A stretch of DNA of 64,000 bases from a virus, in the IMG/VR virus record IMGVR_UViG_3300021197_001931, positions 62,001-126,000 of that record; one strand, written 5' to 3'. Shown piece after piece: positions 8,229 to 17,759 of the stretch. Each line of letters opens with the position of its first letter. The first letter of the stretch is position 1. Position numbers and translations under genes: made by a program. Under the pieces are notes generated by a model. It was not told the DNA's origin and did no database searches. It saw nothing but the letters and a program-made list of their open reading frames with translations.

Positions 8229-11200
8229 ATGACATTCAAAATCGCACACTGTGCGGACGTGCATATTAAAAATCTCAAGTATCATTATGAGTATAGGCAC
8301 GTTTTTGCACAAATGTATGATATTTTACGTGATGAGAACGTAGATTGTATCTATATTGGGGGCGATATAGCCCACACAAAGACCCAAATTTCACCTGAAT
8401 TTGTTGAAATTTGCTCTGACTTCTTTACAAATCTGGCCAATATTGCCCCAACTTATGTGATTCTTGGCAATCACGACGGCAATTTGCGTAACTCAACCAG
8501 ACAAGATGCAATTACTCCCATTGTAAAGGCACTTAAAAACCCAAATCTGCACCTTCTTCGTGGATCTGGAGAACACCAGGTAAGTGACGACATTACTTTT
8601 AATGTCTTGTCCATCTTCGACGAGGACGGCTGGGTTAAACCTAGCGACCCCAACAAGATTAACATTGCTCTTTACCATGGTGCGATTGCTGGTGTCGAAA
8701 CAGATACTGGCTTTGTCTTAACTCATGGAGATCATGATTGCTCAATCTTTGAGGATCACGACTTTGCTATGCTTGGAGACATACATAAAACAAATCAAAT
8801 CGTAGATACCGAGGGACGTGTAAGATACTGCGGTTCAATCGTACAACAAAATCATGGTGAGACTAATGATAAAGGATTTTTGACTTGGGAAATTGATAGT
8901 AAAGATGATTTTACTGTCAAGCACCATAAACTTATTAATCCCAAGCCCTTTGTGACGCTCATCCTAACTCCAAAGGGCAGGCTTCCAAATAAAGCCAAAG
9001 TTCCGCCCAATGCTCGCTTGAGGCTTATTGGCAATAATAATATTCCTATCGACAAGCTTCGCAAAGCCATCGATAGTGCAAAGCACAAGTATTCTCCTGA
9101 AAGTGTGACTTTCCTTAATAAGTCTCTTGACTCACGAGGTAATGTTGAAAAACTTACGAGTGGTCTCAATAAGGAAAACCTAAGAGACATGGCAGTTCAG
9201 GAAAAGCTAATCACAGAGTATCTAAAAGATTTTGAGATTAACCAAAAAACTCTTGATCAAATATTTGCCTTAAATCGCAAATACAATTCTATGATTAATA
9301 CTGAAAATGATGTTTCGCGCAATGTTAATTGGAAGCTAAACTCTTTGGAGTGGGACAACCTTTTTAATTATGGTGAAGGTAACAAGATTGACTTTGATAA
9401 GCTAAATGGCATCGTAGGCATTTTTGGAAAGAACTACTCTGGTAAGAGCAGTATTATTGATAGCCTTCTCTATGGCATGTTCAATTCTACCTCAAAAAAC
9501 GAACGAAAAAATCTAAATGTTATTAATCAAAATAGAGATGATGGCAATGCTGTGCTCGTGGCCACCATTGGTGATGACAAGTACAAGATAACTAGAGACT
9601 CGGAGAAGTACACCAAAAAAGTCAAGGGTAACGAGGTTACCGAGGCCAAAACCAATGTAAACTTTGCCAAGATTGATGGCGATGACGAACAGAGTCTAAA
9701 TGGCATGACACGAGCAGAAACAGACCATAATATCAAAAAGACTTTTGGAACAATGGAAGATTTTCTCTTAACATCGATGGCTGCTCAATTTGGGGCCCTG
9801 TCTTTTATTGGCGAAGGATCAACAAAAAGAAAAGAGATTCTTGCCAAGTTTTTGGACCTAGTTGTGTTCGAAGACAAGTTTAAACTTGCCAAGAAAGATT
9901 CGTCAGAACTTAAGGCTGCCTTGAAGCGTTTAGAGGGCAACGATTATACAGAGAGGATCACGGAAGTATCATCTAAATTTCAAGAGAACAAAGACCTTTT
10001 AGATTCTTGCTCTGAAGAGTCAGAGAGTCTTAAAAGACAATTGGCATCTAAAAATGCTGAGTTATCTGAGTTAAAGTCGCGCATCGCTGCAGCACCAGAT
10101 TCGGCATCCAAGTTAGTCATGGCACGAGAACGTCTTGGATACTGTGATAAAGAAATAGATTCGCTAAAAAAGAAAGAGCAGCAACTGTCGGAAAAGGTCA
10201 CTACTAAAAATGATGCTCGAACAAAGATTGCAGAATTTTTAAGCAGCCTTAATATTATGGATTTGAAGGAGCAGCAAGAGTTTCTTGAGGTCAAGACTGA
10301 CGAACTCCAAGGGCTCTTATCCCAAATTAAGAAAAGCGAAGGCTTAATTAAAAATGATGAAAAGAAGCTAAAGCTTCTTTCTGAAGTTCCATGCGGAAAT
10401 GAGTTTCCTAAGTGTAAATTTATCAAGGACGCCCATAAAGCAAAGGGCACGCTTGAAGATAATAAAGGCAGCCTTGCAGATCTAAATAAAAAACATGATT
10501 CAGTTTCTGCTGAAATAGGTGTCTCTGACATTGAAAATGTTCGTGGTCTTATACGAAAGCACGAACAACTTTCTCTAAAAAACACACAGCTAAAAAAAGA
10601 CCTAGAGTACATCTCATTAGAGATGCAGACAGTTATTTCCCGCAGAAACGAATTGCTTGTAAATCGAGAGGGCCTGTTTAAGGAAGTAGAATCTTTCGAG
10701 AAAGACAAAGAGGGTTTAAAAAAGGCCAAAGATTATAATGCGGAAAGATCATCTCTAGATTCTGATATCAAAAGATTGAACAAGAAGCTAGAAAGTTGTG
10801 AAGTTCGTTTGAGAGAGTTTTATCTCCAGCATGGATCATATGAGCAGAAGCTAATTAATCTTCGTGAGCAAAAGCAAGAGCTAGAAGATTTAAGAACGGA
10901 ATATTCTGCGTATGATCTTTATATGAAGTGTATGCATAGTAATGGAATTGCCTATGATATTATTAAGAAGAAGCTTCCTGCTATTAACGAGGAGATTTCA
11001 AAAGTTCTAACAAATGTGGTAGACTTTGAAGTGTACATGGAAAGTGGAGATAAAAGGCTAGATATTTTTATTAAACACCCACGTTACATTGGCAGACCAA
11101 TTGAAATGGGCTCTGGAGCAGAAAAGACTGTGGCCTCGATGGCAATTAGGCTTGCGTTGCTAACAGTATCTAGCTTGCCTAAGAGCGATGTGTTTATTTT

Positions 11201-11381
11201 AGATGAGCCTGGTACCGCTTTAGACAAGGACAACATGGATGGGTTTGTTAGAATTTTAGATATGATTAAATCAAAATTTAAAACAATTCTACTTATTTCG
11301 CATCTTGATTATTTAAAGGATTGCGTAGACACGCAGGTAGTCATTGACAAACAAGATGGGTACGCTTTAGTTAGCAACTAA
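8229..11381 (+). CDS. Single-chain SbcD-SbcC (Mre11-Rad50, gp47-gp46) fusion nuclease
   Basis: A 1,050-residue protein joining two normally separate subunits. Residues 1 to about 240 are the Mre11/SbcD/gp47 phosphoesterase (CADVHI, GGDIAH, LGNHDG, YHGAIAG, LGDIHK). Residues from about 370 are Rad50/SbcC/gp46: Walker A GIFGKNYSGKSS at about 397-408, long coiled coils, a hook with C722 and C729 spaced C-x6-C, signature GSGAEKT near 961, and Walker B VFILDEP near 988-994. It would process DNA ends for recombination-dependent replication with UvsX and gp32. The frame is continuous with no internal stop. AGGAG overlaps the upstream stop codon and precedes the ATG. Confidence 0.92.
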   Translation: MTFKIAHCADVHIKNLKYHYEYRHVFAQMYDILRDENVDCIYIGGDIAHTKTQISPEFVEICSDFFTNLANIAPTYVILGNHDGNLRNSTRQDAITPIVKALKNPNLHLLRGSGEHQVSDDITFNVLSIFDEDGWVKPSDPNKINIALYHGAIAGVETDTGFVLTHGDHDCSIFEDHDFAMLGDIHKTNQIVDTEGRVRYCGSIVQQNHGETNDKGFLTWEIDSKDDFTVKHHKLINPKPFVTLILTPKGRLPNKAKVPPNARLRLIGNNNIPIDKLRKAIDSAKHKYSPESVTFLNKSLDSRGNVEKLTSGLNKENLRDMAVQEKLITEYLKDFEINQKTLDQIFALNRKYNSMINTENDVSRNVNWKLNSLEWDNLFNYGEGNKIDFDKLNGIVGIFGKNYSGKSSIIDSLLYGMFNSTSKNERKNLNVINQNRDDGNAVLVATIGDDKYKITRDSEKYTKKVKGNEVTEAKTNVNFAKIDGDDEQSLNGMTRAETDHNIKKTFGTMEDFLLTSMAAQFGALSFIGEGSTKRKEILAKFLDLVVFEDKFKLAKKDSSELKAALKRLEGNDYTERITEVSSKFQENKDLLDSCSEESESLKRQLASKNAELSELKSRIAAAPDSASKLVMARERLGYCDKEIDSLKKKEQQLSEKVTTKNDARTKIAEFLSSLNIMDLKEQQEFLEVKTDELQGLLSQIKKSEGLIKNDEKKLKLLSEVPCGNEFPKCKFIKDAHKAKGTLEDNKGSLADLNKKHDSVSAEIGVSDIENVRGLIRKHEQLSLKNTQLKKDLEYISLEMQTVISRRNELLVNREGLFKEVESFEKDKEGLKKAKDYNAERSSLDSDIKRLNKKLESCEVRLREFYLQHGSYEQKLINLREQKQELEDLRTEYSAYDLYMKCMHSNGIAYDIIKKKLPAINEEISKVLTNVVDFEVYMESGDKRLDIFIKHPRYIGRPIEMGSGAEKTVASMAIRLALLTVSSLPKSDVFILDEPGTALDKDNMDGFVRILDMIKSKFKTILLISHLDYLKDCVDTQVVIDKQDGYALVSN

Positions 11382-11388
11382 CTATTTA
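11382..11388 (+). promoter_or_regulatory. Candidate late promoter element CTATTTA
   Basis: CTATTTA directly follows the stop of the SbcD-SbcC gene and lies 21 bases before the ATG of the small membrane-protein gene at 11410. A short dyad AGTTAG-CAA-CTAACT (11368-11383) overlaps its left edge. It would separate the DNA-metabolism genes from the putative lysis and packaging genes. Confidence 0.5.
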
Positions 11389-11409
11389 TTAAATGTCTAC
11401 GGAGGCAAT

Positions 11410-11616
11410 ATGACAGAAGCACAAATACAAAAAGCTCCTTTGGCTGATAGAATTCTTGGCAAGTTAACTTCAAGAAAGCTATTGGTTTGGGGCACGGCCA
11501 CGGCCCTGGCATTTCTAGGGTTTGTGACATCTAGTGATTGGGTGACAATTTCAGTGGTATACATCGGCTCTCAAGGCGTTGTTGACACTGTAGTCGCTCT
11601 GAAGAATGCGGGTTAG
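11410..11616 (+). CDS. Small membrane protein, possible holin
   Basis: A 68-residue protein with a basic start, a hydrophobic segment at about 23-43 (LLVWGTATALAFLGFVT) and a second, weaker one at about 45-64 (WVTISVVYIGSQGVVDTVVAL). Two short membrane segments and this length fit class II holins, but many small phage membrane proteins look alike. A good ribosome site (CGGAGG) precedes the ATG, and a CTATTTA element lies 21 bases upstream. It is followed by two more membrane-associated genes with overlapping ends, which supports a lysis-cassette reading. No endolysin is recognisable nearby. Confidence 0.45.
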   Translation: MTEAQIQKAPLADRILGKLTSRKLLVWGTATALAFLGFVTSSDWVTISVVYIGSQGVVDTVVALKNAG

Positions 11617-12025
11617 TGTGAGCTTGCTCACAATAAAAACTCTCCTATTAAAAGCATGGGCATGGACCAAAACTCATTGGTATGTGCCTGTGCTTTTTAT
11701 TACCGCTGCCTTACTTACCATTTTTACCAAAGGTGACGCTGTTAATCCCATTTTGGATCTAATGGACAAGAACCGCAAGAACTATGAAAATAGAGTCAAA
11801 GTTCTAGAAGAAAGTCGTGAGAATGAAATAAGAAGGTCAGAAGAAGTCAGGATAAAATTTGATGAAACGATACGACAGATTGAGCGACAACATGATGAGT
11901 CTAGTAGTTCACTTGATAGAGAAAGGCGTAAAAGGGTTAAGGAGCTTGTGGAAAACTTTCATCAAGATCCTGGATCCCTCTCAGAAGCTTTAGAAAAGGA
12001 ATTCGGGTTTAAGAATGTTGAGTAG
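11606..12025 (+). CDS. Inner-membrane coiled-coil protein, possible Rz-like i-spanin
   Basis: A 139-residue protein with one N-terminal membrane segment (about 24-42, WYVPVLFITAALLTIF) followed by a highly charged coiled coil (about 55-115, rich in E, R and K). This is the topology of Rz-type inner-membrane spanins, which span the periplasm and disrupt the outer membrane at lysis in Gram-negative hosts. The gene overlaps the holin candidate by 11 bases and the next gene by 11 bases. Sequence identity to a named spanin cannot be claimed; the assignment rests on topology and context. Confidence 0.45.
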   Translation: MRVSVSLLTIKTLLLKAWAWTKTHWYVPVLFITAALLTIFTKGDAVNPILDLMDKNRKNYENRVKVLEESRENEIRRSEEVRIKFDETIRQIERQHDESSSSLDRERRKRVKELVENFHQDPGSLSEALEKEFGFKNVE

Positions 12026-12467
12026 AATCCTAGTATTGATAGCAATTTTTAGTTTATTTCCAGTAGACCTGTTAGCACAAGAAGAGCCACAGTTTACTCA
12101 GCTAGAAGAAGGTGAACCAGCACCATTTGCTGGCACCTTATTCAACCCAACTGCAACTGCACAGTTGATTGCAGATCGTGAGTTTCGACTCACGGACTGT
12201 GACTTGCGTGTAAATTATGAGATTAATCTCTTAACGGCTCGCCGCGACTTGGAATACAATCTCTTACAAGTGCGGTATGATTCACTTGAAGAGCGTAGTA
12301 CAGCACTCTCTAGCCTAAAAGATCAAGAAATAATTGATCTTCGAGAGGCTGTTCGCAAGCACCCTAACCGTCATAGCCATTGGTTTTTTGCGGGAGGATT
12401 TGTTGCTGGCGCAGTTACCTCAATTGCAATCTTCTTTGCAGCAAGAGAAATTAATCAGGGGTCGTAG
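12015..12467 (+). CDS. Exported protein with signal peptide and C-terminal membrane anchor
   Basis: A 150-residue protein with an N-terminal signal sequence (MLSRILVLIAIFSLFPVDLLAQ, likely cleaved after LLA-Q), a charged helical middle with PAPFAGTLFNP near residue 40, and a C-terminal membrane segment (about 122-141, WFFAGGFVAGAVTSIAIFF). This would place a helical domain in the periplasm. There is no lipobox cysteine, so it is not a classical o-spanin or unimolecular spanin lipoprotein. It probably acts with the overlapping upstream gene in envelope disruption; the function is inferred from context only. Confidence 0.45.
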   Translation: MLSRILVLIAIFSLFPVDLLAQEEPQFTQLEEGEPAPFAGTLFNPTATAQLIADREFRLTDCDLRVNYEINLLTARRDLEYNLLQVRYDSLEERSTALSSLKDQEIIDLREAVRKHPNRHSHWFFAGGFVAGAVTSIAIFFAAREINQGS

Positions 12468-12859
12468 TGAGTAACAAAGACTGGAACAAAATAGCAAAAA
12501 TAGAACAGGCCATCAGTAAGAAATATGGCAACGATGCAATTCAAAATCCTAAAGACAATTGGACTGATGAAAAAGAAGAAGAATATCTTAAACAGATGCG
12601 CAAATTGTCAGAAAAGGAATATGGCTTAATTGAGAAAGATCAGAAAGTAGAGGTTAATGGTGTTTTAGTACCCAAGAAACTACTTAATAAAGAGTCTAAT
12701 CGCACCTGTGCTGTGTGTAACGTTTATTCATTCGATGTTCGTGATGATGTTTACATGAACAAACATGATTGTTGCTATAAGTGCTATATACAGTGGGTAG
12801 AGGACCGAGAAGAAAGATGGCAATCTGGATGGAGACCAAATAATGGCAACGACACTTGA
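12467..12859 (+). CDS. Small zinc-ribbon-like protein of unknown function
   Basis: A 130-residue hydrophilic protein starting with GTG that overlaps the upstream TAG stop (TAGTG). The C-terminal half contains paired cysteines (CAVC, then CCYKC about 25 residues later) that could bind one zinc ion. The rest is charged and helical. The position just before the packaging genes is compatible with a packaging accessory or regulatory role, but nothing in the sequence proves it. Confidence 0.55.
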   Translation: MSNKDWNKIAKIEQAISKKYGNDAIQNPKDNWTDEKEEEYLKQMRKLSEKEYGLIEKDQKVEVNGVLVPKKLLNKESNRTCAVCNVYSFDVRDDVYMNKHDCCYKCYIQWVEDREERWQSGWRPNNGNDT

Positions 12860-13352
12860 GATTATCCGAGGAATTTCACAAGCAGCGGCAAACATAGGAT
12901 ACGACGGAGCCCACGAGGGCATTCATGGCGACGGTGAGCCCAGAAGCGCGGGACTGCGAAGAGAAGAGGGCCACATGATTAACGACCGTCGAGTGATTGA
13001 TGGGTTTGGCGTTAAGTTTATGGGTAACGTACTCTGTATCACTTATTCTAGTGAATTGCAGCTTAAAGAAGTGTACGCTAATGGTTTTGAGAGCGAAATA
13101 GAGCAAAGAATAGCTGAAGTAGCAAAGTTCTTAAAAAAGGAGTATAAGGCTGTTACCGGATCCACCCTATCCTTAACAAAGATGGGGGATGCTGATATGA
13201 TTGTTCAAAACAGATCAAAGGTTTGGACTTGGGTTCAAGCACAATGCATGTTTAAAATTGGAGGCATTCAAGAGGTTGTTGAAGTTACCGAAGAAGAGAA
13301 AGACTTAAGAGATCGATTTAAAGATTTCCTCAGCTTGGGAAACAGCAATTAA
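12843..13352 (+). CDS. Conserved-looking hypothetical protein upstream of the terminase
   Basis: A 169-residue soluble protein with no motif that I recognise. It overlaps the previous gene by 17 bases and ends 9 bases before the large terminase ATG. A small terminase subunit is often encoded here, and an alpha-helical C-terminal part would suit that, but the central segment (VKFMGNVLCITYSSELQLKEVY) looks like a beta-strand-rich domain instead. Candidate small terminase at low confidence, otherwise unknown. Confidence 0.55.
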   Translation: MATTLEIIRGISQAAANIGYDGAHEGIHGDGEPRSAGLRREEGHMINDRRVIDGFGVKFMGNVLCITYSSELQLKEVYANGFESEIEQRIAEVAKFLKKEYKAVTGSTLSLTKMGDADMIVQNRSKVWTWVQAQCMFKIGGIQEVVEVTEEEKDLRDRFKDFLSLGNSN

Positions 13353-13361
13353 AAATGAAGA

Positions 13362-14960
13362 ATGGCTTATCAACTTACCAAGAAAGAAATTTATAGAGAA
13401 GTTTTAAAGTGTGGTAAGGACCCTGTTTACTTTATAAACAATTATGCAAGAATATCCCATCCGCAAAGAGGACTAATTCCATTTAAAACTTATGACTTTC
13501 AGTCGGACCTTCTAAGCGATTTTAACAACTACCGTTTTAATATTATTTTAAAAGCCAGGCAATTAGGTATCTCAACTATTACAGCGGGATACATTGTCTG
13601 GCTTATGCTTTTTCATCGTGATAAAAATGTGTTAGTCATCGCAACCAAGTTTGGAACAGCTTCGAATCTTGTTAAGAAAGTAAAAAACATTTTAAAGAAT
13701 GTACCAGACTTTCTACAAATTTCAGATATTACTATTGATAATCGATCTTCTTTTGAACTTTCAAATGGATCTCAAATAAAAGCCTCATCAACCTCTGGTG
13801 ATGCAGGTCGTTCAGAAGCATTGTCTTTACTAGTGATTGATGAGGCCGCGCACGTAGAGGGCCTCAAAGAATTATGGACTGGCTTGTATCCAACTCTTTC
13901 AACTGGTGGAAGATGTATAGCCCTGTCTACACCCAATGGCGTGGGTAATTGGTTCCACAAAGCATACACGGAAGCGGAACAGGGCATAAATGATTTTTAT
14001 CCAACAAATCTGCCTTGGCAAGTGCACCCCGATAGGGACCAGGGGTGGTTTGAAAAAGAGACAAGAAACATGTCTCGTCGACAAATTGCCCAAGAATTGG
14101 AATGCAACTTCAATACGTCAGGTGAGACAGTGGTTCATCCTGATGATATAAAAAGAATCTTTGATTCTGTAAGGGATCCAAAACATAGGACTGGCTTTGA
14201 CAGAAACTATTGGATTTGGGAAGAACACAAGGAAGACTGCACCTATATGCTTGTTGCAGACGTTGCTCGCGGCGATGGAAAGGATTATTCTGTGTTTCAT
14301 GTTATAAAACTTGAAACTATGGAAGTTATCGCAGAGTACCAAGGAAAGCCAGCACCAGATGTTTATGCTAGTATGTTATATTCGTCAGGGAAAGAATATG
14401 GTAATTGCTTGTTAGTGGTTGAAAATAACTCTGTTGGATTTGCAGTTTTGGATAAATTAAGAGACTTGGAATATCCAAATATTTATTACTCTATCAAATC
14501 AACACATGAATATATAAACCAGCTTGAGGCAGAATCTATGTCTAATTCTGTGGCTGGGTTCACAACATCCCAGAAGACTCGTCCATTAATCGTGGCAAAA
14601 TTGGAAGAATTCATTAGAAATAAACTAATTACTCTATATTCTTTGCGGACGGCTAATGAGTTTAAGACATTTGTCTGGAATAACGGACGCCCACAAGCTA
14701 TGAGGAGTTATAACGACGATTTAATAATGGCTTTGGCGATCGCGTGTTGGGTTCGAGACACAGCCCTTGAGACAAGCCAGAGAGATATAGAATATCAAAA
14801 AGCGTTTTTAGGATCTATGATAATGTCCAATACTAAAATAAATACTACAATCCCTGGTATGCATGGCTATAATCCTAAATATGATTTTGAAAATGATTTA
14901 AAAAAGAAAGATAATATACAACAAGTTGATAAAGAATTTGTTTGGCTATTCAAAGGATAA
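13362..14960 (+). CDS. Terminase large subunit (gp17-like packaging ATPase-nuclease)
   Basis: A 532-residue protein with both terminase domains. ATPase: deviant Walker A KARQLGIST (about 64-72), Walker B LLVIDE ending at D160-E161, and a coupling LSTPNG motif near 189-193. Nuclease: ADVARGDGKDYS with D300 and D308, VVENNS with E354, and a C-terminal YNDDLIMALA. It cuts concatemeric DNA and drives it into the prohead through the portal encoded immediately downstream. Length is slightly shorter than T4 gp17 (610). The gene is followed after 5 bases by the portal gene. Confidence 0.95.
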   Translation: MAYQLTKKEIYREVLKCGKDPVYFINNYARISHPQRGLIPFKTYDFQSDLLSDFNNYRFNIILKARQLGISTITAGYIVWLMLFHRDKNVLVIATKFGTASNLVKKVKNILKNVPDFLQISDITIDNRSSFELSNGSQIKASSTSGDAGRSEALSLLVIDEAAHVEGLKELWTGLYPTLSTGGRCIALSTPNGVGNWFHKAYTEAEQGINDFYPTNLPWQVHPDRDQGWFEKETRNMSRRQIAQELECNFNTSGETVVHPDDIKRIFDSVRDPKHRTGFDRNYWIWEEHKEDCTYMLVADVARGDGKDYSVFHVIKLETMEVIAEYQGKPAPDVYASMLYSSGKEYGNCLLVVENNSVGFAVLDKLRDLEYPNIYYSIKSTHEYINQLEAESMSNSVAGFTTSQKTRPLIVAKLEEFIRNKLITLYSLRTANEFKTFVWNNGRPQAMRSYNDDLIMALAIACWVRDTALETSQRDIEYQKAFLGSMIMSNTKINTTIPGMHGYNPKYDFENDLKKKDNIQQVDKEFVWLFKG

Positions 14961-14965
14961 AATAA

Positions 14966-16948
14966 ATGGCAGATTATAAAGACAATCCAAAAAATCCACA
15001 AAATAGACTGTTTAAGCAATTAACCAGAGTGTTTTCTGGGCCAATGATAAGGTACAGAAGTCAAACTGGGAGACGTATAAAGCGAAGAGATATGGACAAA
15101 TATGCCAATAGCTTTAAGTCTGCTAGCGGCCAACAATTTAAAAAGTCAGAATATCATTCCTATGAAAAACTTCAAGCACACGCCTATACTAACCAAAACC
15201 GATCGGAAAGATATTCCGACTTCGATCAGATGGAATATATGCCAGAGATAGCATCAGCCCTAGACATTTACGCAGATGAAATGTCAACGTCGTCAGAATT
15301 AACCCCACTATTAAATATACGGTGCCACAATGATGAAATAAAGGCTGTTTTAGAAACTTTATATCATAATGTTCTAAACATAGATTTCAATTTATTTGGA
15401 TGGTGTAGATCAATGTGCAAGTTTGGAGATTATTTTTTATATCTCGACATTGATGAAGATCAGGGAATTAGATCTGCGATTGGATTACCGGCAGAAGAGA
15501 TAGAAAGGCTAGAAGGAGAAGACAAAACAAATCCAAACTATGTTCAATATCAATGGAATTCAGCGGGAATGACTTTTGAAAACTGGCAGGTGGGACACTT
15601 TAGAATCTTAGGAAATGATAAGTATGCCCCATATGGAACTTCGGTTCTTGAGCCTGCTAGGCGTATATGGAGACAACTAACACTACTTGAGGATGCTATG
15701 ATGGCATATAGAATCGTTCGATCACCAGAAAGGCGCGTATTCTATATTGATGTTGGAAATATAAATGCAACGGACGTTGAGCAATACATGCAAAAAGTCA
15801 TGACTCAAATGAAGAGAAACCAGCTTGTTGATAGTGACACTGGACGAGTTGATTTACGTTACAATCCAATGTCAGTAGAGGAAGACTATTTCATCCCAGT
15901 CCGTGGCGGAACATCATCTAAAATTGAAACACTGCCTGGTGGAGCTGCGTCGAGCGATATAGACGATGTTAAATATCTACGTGACAAACTGTTTGCCGCC
16001 CTTAAGGTCCCACAGTCATATCTAACACAAGGCGAGGAAGGGAGTGAGGATAAGACAACACTGGCGCAAAAGGATATTAGGTTTGCCAGAACAATTCAAA
16101 GGCTGCAACGATCAATCGTTTCGGAACTAGAAAAGATCGGGATTATCCATCTATACACTCTTGGGTTTAGAGGTGATGATATTATCTCCTTTGACCTGTC
16201 CCTAAACAACCCTTCAAAGCTTGCGGAACTTCAAGAGCTGGAATATTGGAAAACTAAATTTGATGTGGCTGGAGCGGCTACAGAAGGATTCTTTAGTCGT
16301 CGTTGGATTGCAGAACACCTATTCCACCTCTCGGAAGATGAATTCTTGCGAAACACCAGAGAGCTTGTATACGATAAGAAATATGACGCCCTACTTCAAG
16401 CACAATTTGAAGCAGCCACTTCTGAGGCAGCAGGAATGGACACGGGAGCAGGAGCTGATAACCTAGGCGACGACATGGCTGAGCCGCCCGCCGACGAGAC
16501 CCCTGATTTAGACGCTGCGCTTGGCGGTGAAGAGCCTGCTGCTGGCACAAGTATAGAGGATATTGTTAATAGGCCTCTAGTTGGCCCAGGAGGCGATGCT
16601 CCTGGCAAGAGGGACGTCTCCAAGGCAATGAGGCAAGATGGTATGACAACTACTTCAAAGTCTAAAGGAAAATGGTATCTACCGGTGTCTAATGATGCAA
16701 GAAAAGACAGTGGCCCCAGGCTTCGTAGCTACAAAGCAAAGTGGGGAAATGAAAAGACTAAAGCAACAATGAGAAATATCGCTCCTGGCGCCCAAGAGTT
16801 GTTAGGACTAGGAAAAGGTATTTATGAGAATATAGAATCTACTTATGATATGGAAGAGAAAAAAATTATTGACTCTCATTTTGAAATTAGAAGACTAGTA
16901 GAAAACCTGGAGCAAAATAAAGATGTTAACGAAGACGAGACACAATAA
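14966..16948 (+). CDS. Portal protein (gp20-like)
   Basis: A 660-residue protein with features of T4-type portals: an N-terminal basic segment, YMPEIASALDIYADEMSTSS, a long helical stem region (YLRDKLFAALKVPQSYL, DKTTLAQKDIRFARTIQRLQ), and an acidic, Ala/Gly/Pro-rich C-terminal tail from about residue 490. It would form the dodecameric vertex for DNA packaging, and for prohead assembly with the protease and scaffold encoded downstream. AAAGGA precedes the ATG. The 3' end overlaps the next gene by 26 bases. Confidence 0.92.
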   Translation: MADYKDNPKNPQNRLFKQLTRVFSGPMIRYRSQTGRRIKRRDMDKYANSFKSASGQQFKKSEYHSYEKLQAHAYTNQNRSERYSDFDQMEYMPEIASALDIYADEMSTSSELTPLLNIRCHNDEIKAVLETLYHNVLNIDFNLFGWCRSMCKFGDYFLYLDIDEDQGIRSAIGLPAEEIERLEGEDKTNPNYVQYQWNSAGMTFENWQVGHFRILGNDKYAPYGTSVLEPARRIWRQLTLLEDAMMAYRIVRSPERRVFYIDVGNINATDVEQYMQKVMTQMKRNQLVDSDTGRVDLRYNPMSVEEDYFIPVRGGTSSKIETLPGGAASSDIDDVKYLRDKLFAALKVPQSYLTQGEEGSEDKTTLAQKDIRFARTIQRLQRSIVSELEKIGIIHLYTLGFRGDDIISFDLSLNNPSKLAELQELEYWKTKFDVAGAATEGFFSRRWIAEHLFHLSEDEFLRNTRELVYDKKYDALLQAQFEAATSEAAGMDTGAGADNLGDDMAEPPADETPDLDAALGGEEPAAGTSIEDIVNRPLVGPGGDAPGKRDVSKAMRQDGMTTTSKSKGKWYLPVSNDARKDSGPRLRSYKAKWGNEKTKATMRNIAPGAQELLGLGKGIYENIESTYDMEEKKIIDSHFEIRRLVENLEQNKDVNEDETQ

Positions 16949-17759
16949 AAAAAGAAATACCGCTTTTCTTTATGAGGCCCTCGTTAGAGAGCTTACTAAG
17001 AGTATAGTGTCAAAGAATAATAATAAAAAAAATATCATAATCTCAATTATGAAAGAGCATTTTGCAAAAGAAACTGCCCTTAGAAAAGAGCTAGAGCTGT
17101 TTAAAGATCTTTATGAAAGTACATCTATTCACCCTTACATGTGTGAAAAGCTAATACAAGAGGTAAAAAGGTCTCATTCCAATCTTGACTCAAAGCAAAT
17201 ATTTGATGAACAAACTGCATTGATAAATAAAATAAACAAACTTTTGTCAAAAAATGTTTTTTCTAATTTTGTTCCAAACTATAAGAACTTAGCTACGATA
17301 GCACAGATACTAAATCCAGATGTTTCCGCAAAGAGCAGAGTAATTCTTGAAGGGAGTCTGGTAAGCTGCATGTCATTGGACTCAAAGCAAGGGGCTCGTG
17401 AAATGGTGCCAATTGATAACATCGTTTATTCAACATTTGTTAAAAAATTCAATGAGCAATACGGCAATGGTCTCTTGGAGGAGCAAAAAGAGCTATTAAG
17501 CAAATATATTGCATCATTTCATGATAATGCGATAGAACTAAAAATTTTCTTAAACGAAGAGATTTCAAATTTAAGGAAGGCTCTGATCGTAGCTAACGAA
17601 AAGGCCACAGAGGAAAACAACGCTGCATTGTGTAGCAAAATCACAGAGGTTATAAATGTTGTTGATGAATCTTCAAAGTCTGAGATAACCATAGAAACTA
17701 TAACTAAAATTTTAAAAATTCAAAGTCTTGTAAAGGAACTTGAGATTAATGGCAATTAG
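16923..17759 (+). CDS. Head-cluster protein of unknown function, helical
   Basis: A 278-residue, Lys/Asn/Glu-rich, almost entirely helical protein starting MLTKTRHNKKRNTAFLYEAL. It has no membrane segment and no catalytic motif. I recall similar proteins between portal and protease in marine T4-like phages, the position of the small core genes in T4, so a role in prohead core or assembly is plausible. It overlaps the portal gene by 26 bases and the following gene by 11. Confidence 0.5.
   Translation: MLTKTRHNKKRNTAFLYEALVRELTKSIVSKNNNKKNIIISIMKEHFAKETALRKELELFKDLYESTSIHPYMCEKLIQEVKRSHSNLDSKQIFDEQTALINKINKLLSKNVFSNFVPNYKNLATIAQILNPDVSAKSRVILEGSLVSCMSLDSKQGAREMVPIDNIVYSTFVKKFNEQYGNGLLEEQKELLSKYIASFHDNAIELKIFLNEEISNLRKALIVANEKATEENNAALCSKITEVINVVDESSKSEITIETITKILKIQSLVKELEINGN

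Noticed and set aside
9980-10729. Minus-strand open frame of 249 codons opposite the SbcD-SbcC coiled coil
   Set aside because: It is an artefact of Glu/Lys-rich coding on the + strand, which yields Ser/Phe/Leu-rich antisense. It has no ribosome site and no plausible domain, and every supported gene is on the + strand.
13362-14960. Intein or intron in the terminase, reductase or polymerase genes
   Set aside because: The frames are continuous, lengths are normal or short for their families, and no homing endonuclease or intein splice motifs are visible.
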